DNA of 64,000 nt from Apus apus (taxonomy: Eukaryota; Chordata; Aves; Apodiformes; Apodidae): contig NC_067291.1 of NCBI RefSeq assembly GCF_020740795.1, positions 13,706,780 through 13,770,779 on the forward strand, given 5' to 3'. The position numbers and the translations under genes were made by a program. Positions 38,201 through 50,360 of the stretch are shown piece by piece (within the stretch, counting starts at the first letter, position 1; the number at the start of each line of letters is the position of its first letter). The notes under the pieces are model-generated. The model did no database searches, was not told where the DNA came from, and saw nothing but the letters and a program-made list of their open reading frames with translations.

Positions 38201-41200
38201 CTGGAGCTTTCAAAGAGCTTAAAGAAAATACCTCCCACCAGCTGGTCTACAAAATGTGAGACTTGTACATTTGTAAACTTGAAAAGTCAACAACCATATA
38301 TGATGTTAAGATTTGCCAGCCAGAACCCACAGTCATATACAGAGACCTTTGCTCCATCCTTGCTAAGTTAGACTGGATTTTAATTGTGACTGGGCAGAGG
38401 GGAAAAAAAAAAAGCCTTGTGGAAGAAAACTTTCCATTAACATAAAACCAAAAGCATCAGCCTGTGAACCAGCTGGACATACCTTTACTCCAGGGCATGC
38501 CAGGGGCAAGAAGGAGGGGACATGGGATGTCCCACAACACATGCAGAAAGTCACTACATTAGATCAGCCCCTGAGCTGGCTGAAAAGTGGAGGAGGGCCT
38601 GGCTGGAGATAAGAAGCTGTGAGGTCCTGTACCTGCAGAGAAAGTGATCTCTGCTTCAGGGAAGTCCTTGCTCTACATCTCTGGGGAGAGCTAAGGAGGA
38701 GTAAGGAGGGGATTGAGTCAAATCCTCATGTGGGTCCCACTACACCACTAAGGCAAGGCCAGGGCCAAGTGGCCTTCCTGAAATGCCAGATATACATTGG
38801 GAAACTGGCAGTGTCACCTTTTCAGGGTTTCTGAGGAGCTGAACCAGAGGCCAAATTAAACCAGGCATTGCTATCTATTGCTCCATTGGGTGCTTGGCAA
38901 GCACGTGTGGGGCTGTAGGGCATGGACATGGAAATGAGGGTGAGGGGTGGGACTGTCCAACCCATGGATCTGTAGGATAACAAAGTACTGGGGAAAGGTG
39001 GGGAAGGATGGAGAGGTTGCTGCTGAAAGTGTGGAAATTGCATAGATTTGGAGTTTCCACTCAGAAGTTCTTATAAGGTGCAAATTTTGGCAGAGCTTTG
39101 CTGCTCCCATGGTAACCTGTGGAGGATGGAGCCAGGATGTCTGGGGTGAGGGATGGCAGCTGGATGTTTCAGAATCCTGGTAGTCATCTCCTTGTATATG
39201 TGAGCTGGAACCCTGTGGCATGATGCAGCACACAGGGAGGCACTGCAGACCCTGCCAAGACTGCTGGTCCCCAGGGCACAGGAGGCCAGGATGTGTAAGT
39301 TTCTGCTCTGGGTACCACTCTGCCTTCAGCATCACCCTTTACTCCTGCTCACAGAGTTCACCAGCAAAAACACACCCCTCTGGGAGCAGCCAACAGCTTC
39401 TGTCAGTCTCACACACACAGGGGACAGCACTTTGTTGCTGCTACCTGGGGTGGGACAGAAGGGAGACAAAGCAGGAGGACAAAGCTTGTTGTCCTACAGC
39501 CGGTAAAGTGGCAAGAGGAGTCTGTGGTGTGCACACAACCTCAGGCTGGCCTCAAGGAAGGAAACCAAGGGTCCTGCTTTGCTGGGAGGCACACAGTGTG
39601 CTTTGCTACAGCGTACAGCCCAGGCTATGGCTCATCCCAGAGCTCTGCCAGCCCAGCAAAAGCCGGAAAGAGTCCTGGGATGACAGAAAGAGCTCTCAGC
39701 TCTTCTTCTGACTACTGCTTTTGTGAGTCAGGTTATGTTTGCATAAACTGGACCTGGTTGCTAGCTGCAGGTTTTCCTGCCCGTAACCACCATGTCTTTT
39801 ATGGCTTTTAGCAGTGCCATAATAGTAATTATTACTGGTGACTCTAGCTCTGCCTTACTGTGGGTGCCTCCTGGATGGAGCAGCCAGTGTGTGATAACTC
39901 TAGGGAATAAGATTATTTGGGCAATTTTTCTTCTTTTGACATAACTTGAACTACAAGAGATTCCAGTAAGAGAAATTACTGGAAGAATGGACATGGAAAG
40001 AGTGATTTTTAATTTTTTTTAAAAGCAAATATTAGAGAGGGTGTTTGGAGTGAGTGATTGAGAAGTAAATTTTACCTTTGTCCCATCAGAGCAAGCAATG
40101 CAGCTCTGACACCACAGTCATCCTACAGCCCAACACCTAGGGAGGGAATGAGTTCAAGAACTCATTTCAAATAAATACCCACTTTGCAGAAAGCTGTGTT
40201 TTCTTTTCAAGCAGTGGTCAAGGGAAAAAGGCAAAAGTCTCTACTAACCCACTGGCTGACAGGTTTCTCCCCATTTCTATCGGGTGAAGGGAAGATATTT
40301 GCCAACACGCCGTACCCAAACAGTGGCTATGCCAGAGTGCTCGGAAATTCTGCCCTTATTCGTAGCCTGAATCTTCCTCTAAGAGCTTGTGGAGAGGTGG
40401 ATGGAATGTGTCCCCTTTGCAACCTCCATGGCAGAGCCAGGGCTCTACAGGAGCCTTGGGGTAAGCCCAGGGCATGGACCTTATGGAAGAATTCTTGATC
40501 TTCAAAGCCAGCACAGAGAGGAAGTGTCTATATTCTGGCAAGATAGTGGTTTGCAGCAGCACGTGCATATGTCCCTTTCAGGTTTGGATTTTCAAAGCCC
40601 ATTCTTCTTCTTATGAAGCTCAAATTCACCCGCCAGACCTTCTCTGGGATAAAACACTGTCTCTCCAGAGCCCAGCAGCACAGTCTGGCATCTCACCCAC
40701 TTACAGTAGGGAAGCAGAACTGCCAGGGACTGAGTGCTGGGAAAGGCAGGACTGTCTCGGAGGAAGAAGAAAAAGACATGCTGGACGTTTATATCTGTTT
40801 GAAAAGAAATGTCAAAACAACAGAAGAAAATCCAGATGTGCTGCATTCACATGGTAACAGGCTAATTGGAGACAGCCCCACCTGTTTTTTTCAGCAGCTT
40901 AGCATTTCTCTTGCTGTTTCCTGACTGAGGATTTTCTCATTATTGGCGCATCTTTAGGAGAAAATACTATTCTTGCTTGGCATTTGATTTTCTTTCAGAA
41001 ATACTGTTTTTATTACTGTACCTTCAGCAAGGTTTCCTAGTAAGAAACTTGAGACCTTTTGGCTCAGCTGGAGCTTTGCCATGGACTTTTGCAAAGACAC
41101 AGTCCTGGCTTGAGAACAGGGCTGGAAGGCAGTGGCAGCTGCGTGTCTCTGCGTGTAGGTGCCCCCGATGCTGCAGAAGCTGCAATTTTAGCAGGGGAGA

Positions 41201-44200
41201 GTGTCTATCACAGTTGTGTTGGGGCATTTCTATCTCCCAAGGAGGGATGGAGGAACACTAGATATAAAGCAGTATCTCAAGGTCAGGCACAGGGTGCAGG
41301 ATTAATCCCAAACCCTCCTGGTAAAGGGCAGACAATAGAGAGAAGCCTCTCTGGGATGGCAAGCTCATCGAACAGGTGGATACAGCTTTCCCTGCTCATG
41401 CATCTCTTAAGAGAAAGCTTTTATTCCTGGTTTGTTTTCATGAGGCAGGTTCATTGAGAGGTTTCAATCAAGTGTCTAACAGCCAGGCCGTTTTGCAGCT
41501 GTCTGCTCCAGTGGGGAATCCAGCCCCTCTCCAGTTCAACTCAGACACCTGTGGCTGGCGAGTCAGCTGCTTTTGAGCTGGAACTGTGGCTGAAGCAGTC
41601 CCTCTGGTGTTCCCGATGCCCCATGGGCTGTCCCACCAGGAAAGCCTGGCCCAAACTTGCTCCTGAGCTGACCCAGAGGAATGCACATGGTTGCAAAGCC
41701 CGTGATACCTCCATTCCCCACAGTCTGCTTCCCCCCCTGAGAAAAACTCAGCCCAGCTGTATAGCTGGCCCCTGTGCACTGCAGAGGAAAACTCATTTCC
41801 AGTAGGACAAACTCAGGGAGTGAAGTGGGTTGCAGCATCCCCAGCACAAACCGAGGAAGCTGCATGAATTTCAGTTACATCTCTGAAATTCCAGCTGTTC
41901 CATCAAGAAGCTGTGTGTCCTGCCACAGGCCTTCAGTGCTGGGAAGTGAGCTCATAGCCCAGCATGGAAAGAAACAGAAGGAAAGGACAAGGCCAGGCTG
42001 GCCCCACCCTGTTGTTGGCTGTAGCCTCCTGCCCATCTTAGTGCCATCTTGCCAGCACCTCAGGGTCCCGCTGAGACACTGAAGTAGCAAAAGACAGTAT
42101 TTGTCCCTGGCTGATAACACATCCTTTCTCAGAGCCCAATGCCAAGCTTTAAATCTTGTTCTTGGGGCCACCTGAGTCCAACGCAGATGCTGACTGAGCA
42201 AAGCCCCTGGCAGGCTGTCCTGGGGGCAGAGCATGACGGCAGGCACGTAAGCTTGGTGGCCTGTCAGAGGAGATATTTCTCTAAGGGGTGGAACAGGCAA
42301 AAAAAAAACCAACCTCAGATCAGTCCCCTTCAAGGTTTTCAGTGGTGTAATAAAAGTCCCTGTGTCCTGGATGCCAGGGAGGTCTAAGGGAGGGGGAAGA
42401 GAGGGTGAAAGTGAATTAAATGGGCCTTTCAGGAGCAGAGAGAGCACTTAATCTTCTCTAGCCCATTCAGTGCAGATGCTATTGAAGCCTTCCTGCCATG
42501 ACGGGCAGCAGAGCTCAGCCCACATTGTCATTTGCAGACACCACACAGTCCCTCAGGGCTGAGCTGCTGGAGAGGAGCAGGGCAGGAGGGGAAGCATCTG
42601 TACTGGCTTTAGAAATAGTGACCAGTTGAGACCTGCAGGATGGATCTGGGAGCACAGTGTGTCCAGGAGCACAGGAACAGTGTGCACCTCACCCTGGGAT
42701 GAAATACAGTGTTTATCTTAGCACTTGCTTACTTCTGCACCAGGTCCACCCACCTATGAATAAGATCGGCTACAAGGTGGGGTGGGTTGCTGGGGGAGCA
42801 TAAGGAATTGAAAGCATTTGTACCTGAAAGTCACCTTCACATGTGGTCACCGATGATGCTAGAAGAGACCAAAGCCTGGAAGGCTGAGCCAAGTCACAGT
42901 CCCAACCCAAAGAGAGACAGGCAGACATTTGTGTTAGGTGGCTAGGACAAAGGCAGTGAGTGCTCTGACCAATGCCAGTAAGGATGAGGGGTGGGCTCCA
43001 GGTGCTGGCAGATCTTTGGCTGTGCCCAGATCCAATGGAGATGGCTGTTGCCTGAGAATTCCCCAACCCACTGCTGCTGTGTTTCCTGACCATATCCACA
43101 CAGCACCCTCCACCTCGCCCACTTGCCTCAGGCTGTAAATATTTTGGGTGCTCTAGCACCCACTGGTGCAGAGTCATAAGATCAGGAGGAAGACCCAAGG
43201 AGCGCAGGCTGGCACACTGCAAACCTCAGCCATGACCACAGCCCTGTCCAGATCTGCTGTTCCTCACTATTCCCTTGATCCATGGTTATCCTGCTCGCAG
43301 CAGCTGTGCCTTAGATGTGTCTCTAAGCATCCATAGCTCTCACAACACTAGTGTTGTATCCATATTATCACCAATGCTTCCATGACCATACCCAAGCAGC
43401 TCAAGAGCATCTCTGTTGTTTTAGGGTGGTTTTTTTTGCTACAACTGTCCTTCTGGCTTCAGCAGTGAAGGGCTCTTGTTTCCTTTGGTCAGCTCTTGAA
43501 GACAGGAAAACCCAAACCCTGCTGCTGCAGTTACTAAGTGCTAAAAAAAACCACTCAGTAGCTGCAGGAGCTGCTGATACCCCCGCACAGTGTGTTTGCA
43601 CAGGGTGCAGCCTGCAAGCCACCTCTGAAGGACAAGAGAAACTCTTTGGGAGTTACACCCCAACACATCCCTTAGAAAACACATTTCCAGCCCAAATACT
43701 CACCACTTTTCTTGAAGAAAAATAGATCCCCAAGTGCTTCTTCTCTGCTACGACTGAAGAAGAGTAAACAGCTAAAACTAATTCAGAGTGAACAAGCCTG
43801 ACTAGCTGATGAGGAAAACAACCCATCCCTCCTTCAGGCATTCTGGGCTCCCACATGGTCACAGCATCAGAAGCAATTCCTGCTTTCTACAGGAGTGAGG
43901 CTGTAGCTGGGCCACTGCAGCCCTCCAGGCCAGCACAGTCTGCCTGGCTCAGCAGCTGGGCTATATAAGATCAGGTTCATCTTCCTTTAGTTTAACAATT
44001 TCGGTGATGGGGAGGGAAGAGAAATCATTTTTTGTTAGGCTGCTGATGTACAGCTTAGCAGTACTTGTAGCGTCAGGGAAAATTGTGCTGAAGTGCTGCA
44101 GAGATGAAGAGTATTAGGAATACCTAAAAATAAAAGCCTTTGGATTATAAGGACTTAAAAGAAAGCTATTCCTTAAACAGCTGGTAGCTGCAGCCTAGGG

Positions 44201-45721
44201 TCAGCAATGCCTTTTACCTGAGGCTGTGTGAACTAAAAACATTAATTGAGCCTCCTGGGTATGTAAGCCTCTTATCTACTTATACACAGTGCATTCTCTG
44301 AGCTGGAAAAAAAAAATGAGATTATTAGCTACTTTTAATGAACAGCAGAAGGATGTGCATGCTCACCTACTCTTTGCTGGGTGATGCTTCCTTCTCTCTC
44401 TCTTTATTTAAAACTGTTAGTTTTTCAGGGTATGAGCCAAGACTTCAAAAGGCATGTAGGTGTCAGAGAAAGGGAGACAGGTCCTATTCATCATTTAGGG
44501 GCTGAGTGTGCTCTCAAAGCTGCTGCTTGGCTCCCTAATCCTACAGGTGCTTCTCAGCTGCTCAGATCTGACATCTCAAAGTAGTCGCGTGGGGCTCTCC
44601 CTGCCTTCCTGTCTTGCTTCAGTGACTCTCTATTTAGTGATGCAGCCTTGGAAACCCCTTTCCTTGGCACCTTGCTGTGCCCATGCTCTGCACATCAGAA
44701 GAGGAAGGTGGAAGGGCCACAGCTCTGGGCGGGCACAGAGACCTTGAAGATGGCTGTGGTGGGGTGGAGGTTATGCTTTGGGTAATTTAAATGCAACCTG
44801 AAGGCTATGAAAGAGCCTCTGTAAGACCCAAGTTCATGTTAGAAAGGAGGGGACACTCGTCTGAGTTGTGCTTGTGGCTTGGTGCCCCAGGCGGCTTGGG
44901 AATTGGGGGTTTGACTGCAGAGGGCTGGCCAGGAGCTACCCACACTTCTGCTCTGTGCTTTTCAGGGAACACAGGTAGCCAAGCAGTGAGAAATCAGGGC
45001 TAGGAAGGTGCAAGCAGCAAGCCATGCCCTCTCAGCAAGCCTTGAGCCACCCTCCTCCTCCTGCCACAACCACAGCAGGGCCAGTGGGGCTGGGGGATGT
45101 GATGGCTCACCATCCCTGAGGGCCATGTGCCTGGAGGAGGAAGTCGATAAGGAAGAGCCTATCTGCAGGAGCAGATTAAAACCCCCAGCCTGTAGTCTCC
45201 CAGAGCACTTTGTTGCCAGCAAAGGGTTCAGGAGAGCACTTTCTTCCCTGCTGCTGCCAGCCCTGCCTGTCACCCGCTGCTGGTGTGTCTGCTGTTGTGA
45301 TCCCTGCTCTACCCTCGAGATCTGACAGTGACTTCCACTTCCACTTCCTTCAGTCTGTCTGAGAGCTGTGTTTGCTTTTCAGATTCCCTTTCCTGATTGT
45401 TTTGAAAGGCAGATGCCCTCTTCTCCTGCTCCCTTTAAAAGCCATGGCTTTCCTTGCTGCTAGTGGGTTGTAAACATCTTTCCTTTTACAAACGTGCCCC
45501 TTCAGCTGTTTTCTGGCTCTAAGTGGTGTCACTTTTTTGTTTCTCTTTGGAAGCTCCTTGTAATTTTTTTACCTCTTCTCCATAAGCTGCTAGTGCTGGC
45601 CAGGAGAGATGGGGTAATTTCTCCTCTCCTAAGCTATGTTTCCCAACTAAATTACACCTGGATCCACCTGTAGTCTTAAAGATGCTGTACTGGAGAGAGG
45701 ATTCAGGCCAGGATGATCCTC
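35286..45721. other. non-coding stretch, no gene recognised
   Basis: No repeat, RNA gene or coding exon that I can support. AT-rich between about 37.8 and 38.3 kb, more GC-rich after 38.5 kb. Confidence 0.6.
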
Positions 45722-45766
45722 TTGATCAGGTTGCTCCACACCCCATCCATCCTGGCATTGAACATA
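45722..45766 (-). mobile_element. small CR1 fragment
   Basis: About 45 bases matching the inverted CR1 segment around GATCAGGTTGCTCCACACCC and ATCCTGGCATTGAAC. It is followed by a short TAA-rich simple repeat (45766-45781). It has neither end of a full CR1. Confidence 0.6.
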
Positions 45767-46087
45767 AATAATAAATAATAAAGTTAGCCAGTGATGGAGC
45801 TAGAGGGAAGGGCAGACACCTTGCAGCTCTGGTTCCTGGTCCTGATCCCTTTCTAAGAGCTGATTCTCCCCCAAATCCTTCAATCATTTTTTAGCTCCGT
45901 TCTCAGTTTGGTTTTTCAAAGCTGCCTCTCCCACTGCTCCTAATAGTGCCAACCCCTGGGATGGTGATGACTGTTTAGGCAGGGGGTGACATGAATTTGG
46001 GAGGGAGCTCTTAAAATGCTGGGAGGGTTGGCACGAGGCAGAGAAATGCAGCAGTGGGAAGGCTTCCTTCCAAACTTATATATATGA

Positions 46088-46150
46088 TTCAAAAAAAAAA
46101 ACAACAAAAAACCAAGAAAAAGGAAAGACACCAAAAAAAGCAAACCCAAA
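46088..46150. repeat. A-rich low-complexity tract
   Basis: Runs of A broken by single C and G, next to the CpG-rich patch at 46255-46580. Confidence 0.8.
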
Positions 46151-46254
46151 AGCTGGAGCTAAAAAGGCAGCTTGAGGAACGAAGCTGCTGGAGTTTTCCG
46201 AGAAGGCTCCCAAGATGTACAATGGGAACATCTGTCCCTGGGCCAGCTCCTTGG

Positions 46255-46580
46255 AAGGGTCTCAGGCCGCAGAGCAGGGCTGGCGTCAGGCGGCTCCAGC
46301 TCTGCCTGGTTGCCGCCCTCTCCCCAAAACCCCCGCCTCGGCACAGCTCCTCCCGCAGCCAGCCCTGAATCTCCCTTCCCACCTCTCCTCCTTCGCCATC
46401 GGCTCTGCGGGTTTTGAGCAGCCGAGCACCCCGCGACAGGAGCGGAGGAGAGGGAGCCTTGGCCCCGGGAACAACCGTCCTCTGTGCTGCCTCTGAAAGG
46501 CGGTTTCATAAAGCTCCTGCTCAAAACGTCCCGTTATCGGGATGGGCTGAGCGGGTCAGCCCCGCTCCCGGGGACGGAGA
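46255..46580. promoter_or_regulatory. CpG-rich patch, candidate orphan promoter
   Basis: About two dozen CpGs in about 330 bases, the strongest CpG cluster outside the AEN promoter. On the minus strand there is an ATG in good context (GCCGATGG) followed by a donor-like GAGAG|GTGGGA, but no downstream exon that I recognise. A first exon of an unrecognised or non-coding transcript is possible. Confidence 0.35.
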
Positions 46581-47399
46581 GACAGGCCAAAGAGGTGCAC
46601 ACACGTGTACTGTCTTGGTCCTGGCAACCAAGGCTTGGGGGAGGCTGGCAGCCAGGACTGATGCTGATCCTGCCTGAGAAGGCTATCAGAGGGCTGGGGG
46701 CTGGCTGGCTGACTCCCTGCCTTCATACCTGTTGCCAGCTCCTGGGGAGGGGGTGAGCATGTGCCCAAAACCACTCGGTAGAGCCTGGCAAAGCCCCACC
46801 CGTTCCCACTGCAGCAATTCCCGTGAGTGGAGCTGTTGTGAGGTGAAACGGGTCCCTTGGGGAGGGCAGTGGTGGCCTGAGATGGGGACACATTTAGAGG
46901 CAAGTCCAAGGGCTCATGCACTCTCCTCAAATCCACTCCTCATCAGCTGCTTCATCCTTCTGTCTCCCCAACAGGAGACAGCTTATGCTGCCTTATGCCC
47001 ATTTATTTATATTTTTAGATGAATTAATATCCTCGTAGTAACACTGATGTGTCTTAGCTTGTCTTTCTTCTCTTTCTTCCCTGTACCAGAGCTGCAGGAC
47101 TGCACCTGCATACAGTTTTTGGTGATGGTTGTGGATGGTTAGTTGCTATTTTACTTAAATACATTGACCATGGAATCTCCTCTTTGCCCATCCCATCATC
47201 TTTCCCTTTTTTGAGAATGTAAACCACCTTCACAGTGGTACAAGTATAAAACACTGAGGGATTTGGATAGACCCAGGATATGGGAGAGAGGTCAGTGCTT
47301 CCAGAGCTTTACTGAACCCAGACCCTGAAGCTCTCAAATCACGCAGGGATTTAATTGAGCCCTGCAAGTGGCTTTCACGCTCCTTCTGTGCTTGTGACC

Positions 47400-47590
47400 T
47401 GCCTAAAATACACCCTGGGAACCCGGGGCAGAGCCGGGCCCCGTCCCATCCCCAGCCTGCGAGGGGATAACTCGGGATCCAGCAGCCCGCGGGCACCATC
47501 TAGTGCACAGCGGGGCTGCACAAACCTGGGACGGGCAGAAACGAAAAGACAACCCGGAGGGGGAACCCCAGGGGGTCAGTCCCGAGATGT
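47400..47590. promoter_or_regulatory. short CpG-rich patch
   Basis: About a dozen CpGs within 190 bases, 0.8 kb from the larger patch at 46255-46580. No gene signal is attached. Confidence 0.2.
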
Positions 47591-49125
47591 GGAGAGTCAC
47601 GGTTTGTGCTTTCCCTCCACTCCCGTTATTTTTTAAATTTTCTCCATCATAAGCACCCAGAGAAGAGCCGTCGCCACGCTTCACCCAGCTCGGCAGAGAT
47701 GTTTGCCTGGGGCATACCACACTTGCTGCTCTGCCCTGCTTAGGTGGCATTGGAAAGATGACGGTGTTTTGTTTTCTTGTACGGGAAAAAAGAATGAAAA
47801 CCAAAAAATAGTTCTTTCTAATGCTTTGCAAGGGGCTCCAGGCGTGCAGGAGCAGAGCAGGCAGTTCTCTTGTGGGGCAGGTCTGAGCTGGAGGTGGAGG
47901 CTGTGCTACCAGCTGAGCCAAAACATCCCTTTGACTTAGAACATTTAAAAAACACCAGACGTGCTCTAACATCTCCCCATTGTCCCTAGGGCGAGCTGGT
48001 ATAGGAAAAACGGGCTGAAAGACCACAAGGTCGGTGCAGAGCTTAAAGCCCCCTGGGGTGATGGAGGAAAGACAATGCTATGTCCCTGCTGCTGCTGCCA
48101 GTGCTGGGTGGATGAGCTGGGTCCTTTCCCTCCCATTGCCCTCCGGGAAACAACACGAGCTGCTGGGAGGGCTGACCTGTGTCTCACTATTCCCTGAGGA
48201 AGAGGTGTTCCTGCAGCCCAAAAGCGATGCTGTGCCTCACTACCCTCTGCTGTTGTCCCCACCTCCCAGCCTGCCTCCTGCAAGGTGTCCCCGTGCCCAC
48301 TGACCCCAGGGCCAGCCCCTGCTCCCCCCGGCCCTAGGCCCAGCTATTATGTGGAGAGCTGGCTTGCAGGAAGGCTTTCTCTAAGACATGGGCTTATGGT
48401 CATGTGTTGGACTCTGCTGTCCTTAGAGCCCTTTCACTGTTGGAGGAGAGGGCACCCCCATAGTCCATCGTGGGATTTGCTCCCAGGGCAGGGGCAAGGG
48501 AAGATGACATCTCTGAGTGAGACCACAGTGATGACCAACCCTTCAGCTCCTCCAGTACCTAGTGGTGCTGGGGACCACCCCACATGCCCCCAGCACTGCA
48601 CACCATGAACCCCTCCTGCTCTAAACCTGACATCTTCAGCAGCTCATGGCCCCCATAGCCTCCTGACACCCAGCCTCCAGATCGCCCCAGGGGTGCAGGG
48701 CTGTGGGGTGCCTGTGGCGGGGGTCTCTGTGCCATGTGGGAGTGAGCCTGGAACCCACAGTCCCCACACAGAGGGATGGAGCCACAGCTGGTGGCTTCTG
48801 CCCCAGGGGCTTCTTTGTGTTGTGCCTTCAGCAAACCCTCCCTGTGCACCCAACACACCCATGGCACCGGGACTGAGGTGTACATGGGTGCTTGGGTTGG
48901 GCCACCCCAGCCTGTCCAGCGCAGCTTTTGCAGCCCCCCTGGGGGCCAGCACCCTGGGGGGGATGGGGCGTGCTGGGAACTGTGCTTTTCCTCTCATCTG
49001 CAGACAGTCACGATGCTTAAGTGGCTTGTTTTTCATTAGGGGAAGGCTGTTGCTAGGGCCACCCTGGTCCCCGGCATTGGTTGGGAAGGGGCTTTGCAGC
49101 CAATCCAAGAGGCCGTGCTGGCAGT

Positions 49126-49214
49126 TCCCACACGCACACACATGCACACGCACACACATGCACACACACAAATGCACACGCACACACATGCACACTTACG
49201 CACACATACACCCC
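49126..49214. repeat. CA-rich microsatellite with an 18-24 base higher-order unit
   Basis: CACA runs are interrupted regularly by CG and TG, giving repeated ACACGCACACACATGCAC blocks. The ORFs rich in His/Thr or Val/Cys in this stretch are artefacts of the repeat. Confidence 0.9.
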
Positions 49215-50079
49215 TCCTGCAGCCAAAGCACTACATGGCTGCCAGGTGTACCTATTCATTTCCACATCACACCTATTCCCTTCTTCTGGCCAAGCAGGTT
49301 ATTAAGGCTCCTGAGATTTTAATTTACAGACATCTGTGAGTTTTCTCCCTTCCAGTTCATGCTTGAGGTGGAGAGGGACGGTGGTGGTTGGGGGGTATAG
49401 ATAGGGCAAGGTTGCAGGGAAGCCGGTTCCTCCCTCTGCTGTGACTGATGTGGTCTCTGGCGAGTCACCCAAGCAAAGTCTCTGCTCTCTGCCTGAAAAT
49501 GGGGCAAATCATCCACCACAGCAAGGGGAGAGACCACCCCATATTAGGGGCTTACTCCAGGCTTCTATTAAGTACCAGCATTGCTCCCCCCTGAGACATT
49601 TGAGGCTTTACGTGGCACTTCAACCACCCATGTTGTGATAACCAGAGCCAGCATCAAAGCAAACCAGGTGTTGGATCAGGGATGCTGCTCCCAGCTGTGG
49701 TCCCCATGCCAACAGCCCCCAGCAGCTGGGAAAGCAACTACACCATGGCCAGGCACTAGCAGTGTGGGGTGGGAGGGATGGACACATGCCTGGCTCAGGG
49801 TCTCCTGGTACAGCTGCTATTCCACTATGGTGCCTCTTCAAGCACGCTACGGGTGTCCTACACCCACTCAGCAGAGCCCTGGGATATGAGCAGGATGGGG
49901 ACACTCATCTTTTATAGCTGCACATCTCTTGCCATGTGGGATAGGAATAGACACTGAGAATGTGTAGAAAACCAAAGGTAATCCAAGCAAAACTCAGTTC
50001 CTGCGTGTCCCCCATGGAAACCTCCATGTAGCAGGAGGGCAGGAAGGGGGGAGCTCACTGAAAGCGAAGGAAAGCATTG

Positions 50080-50360
50080 AATTGCATCTGCAGCTCAAGG
50101 AGAAGCTGTTGCTAGACAGAAGTAAAAGCTGTCGCCATCAGCTCCCATTGGCTCAGCCCCACTCCAATGATGGGCTTATCAGTTACCTGCTCTCGCAGCT
50201 GGCTGGAAAGAAACTCATTTGCCAATGTTTTCCCTCTGATAAAAAAGCCCATTGCTGGACTCGCGCATTTGAGTTAATCATTATTCAGGGTCTTTGAGAC
50301 AATGGCAGAGTTTTCTGCAGATTCTTCAATTATCACGAAATTCAGCAGAAATGGTGAGCC
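50080..50360. promoter_or_regulatory. candidate conserved non-coding element
   Basis: Complex, non-repetitive sequence mixing ACAATGG (SOX type), GAGTTAATCATTATTC, CAATTATCAC and CTTATCAG (GATA type) motifs, flanked by GC-rich low-information DNA. It contains no convincing reading frame. This texture is typical of vertebrate enhancers; conservation was not tested. Confidence 0.3.

Noticed and set aside
47403..49322. Frames of 207 codons (minus, 47.4-48.0 kb) and 183-209 codons (both strands, 48.6-49.3 kb)
   Set aside because: Composition-driven openness in GC-rich DNA; part of the latter is a translated CA repeat. No family resemblance.
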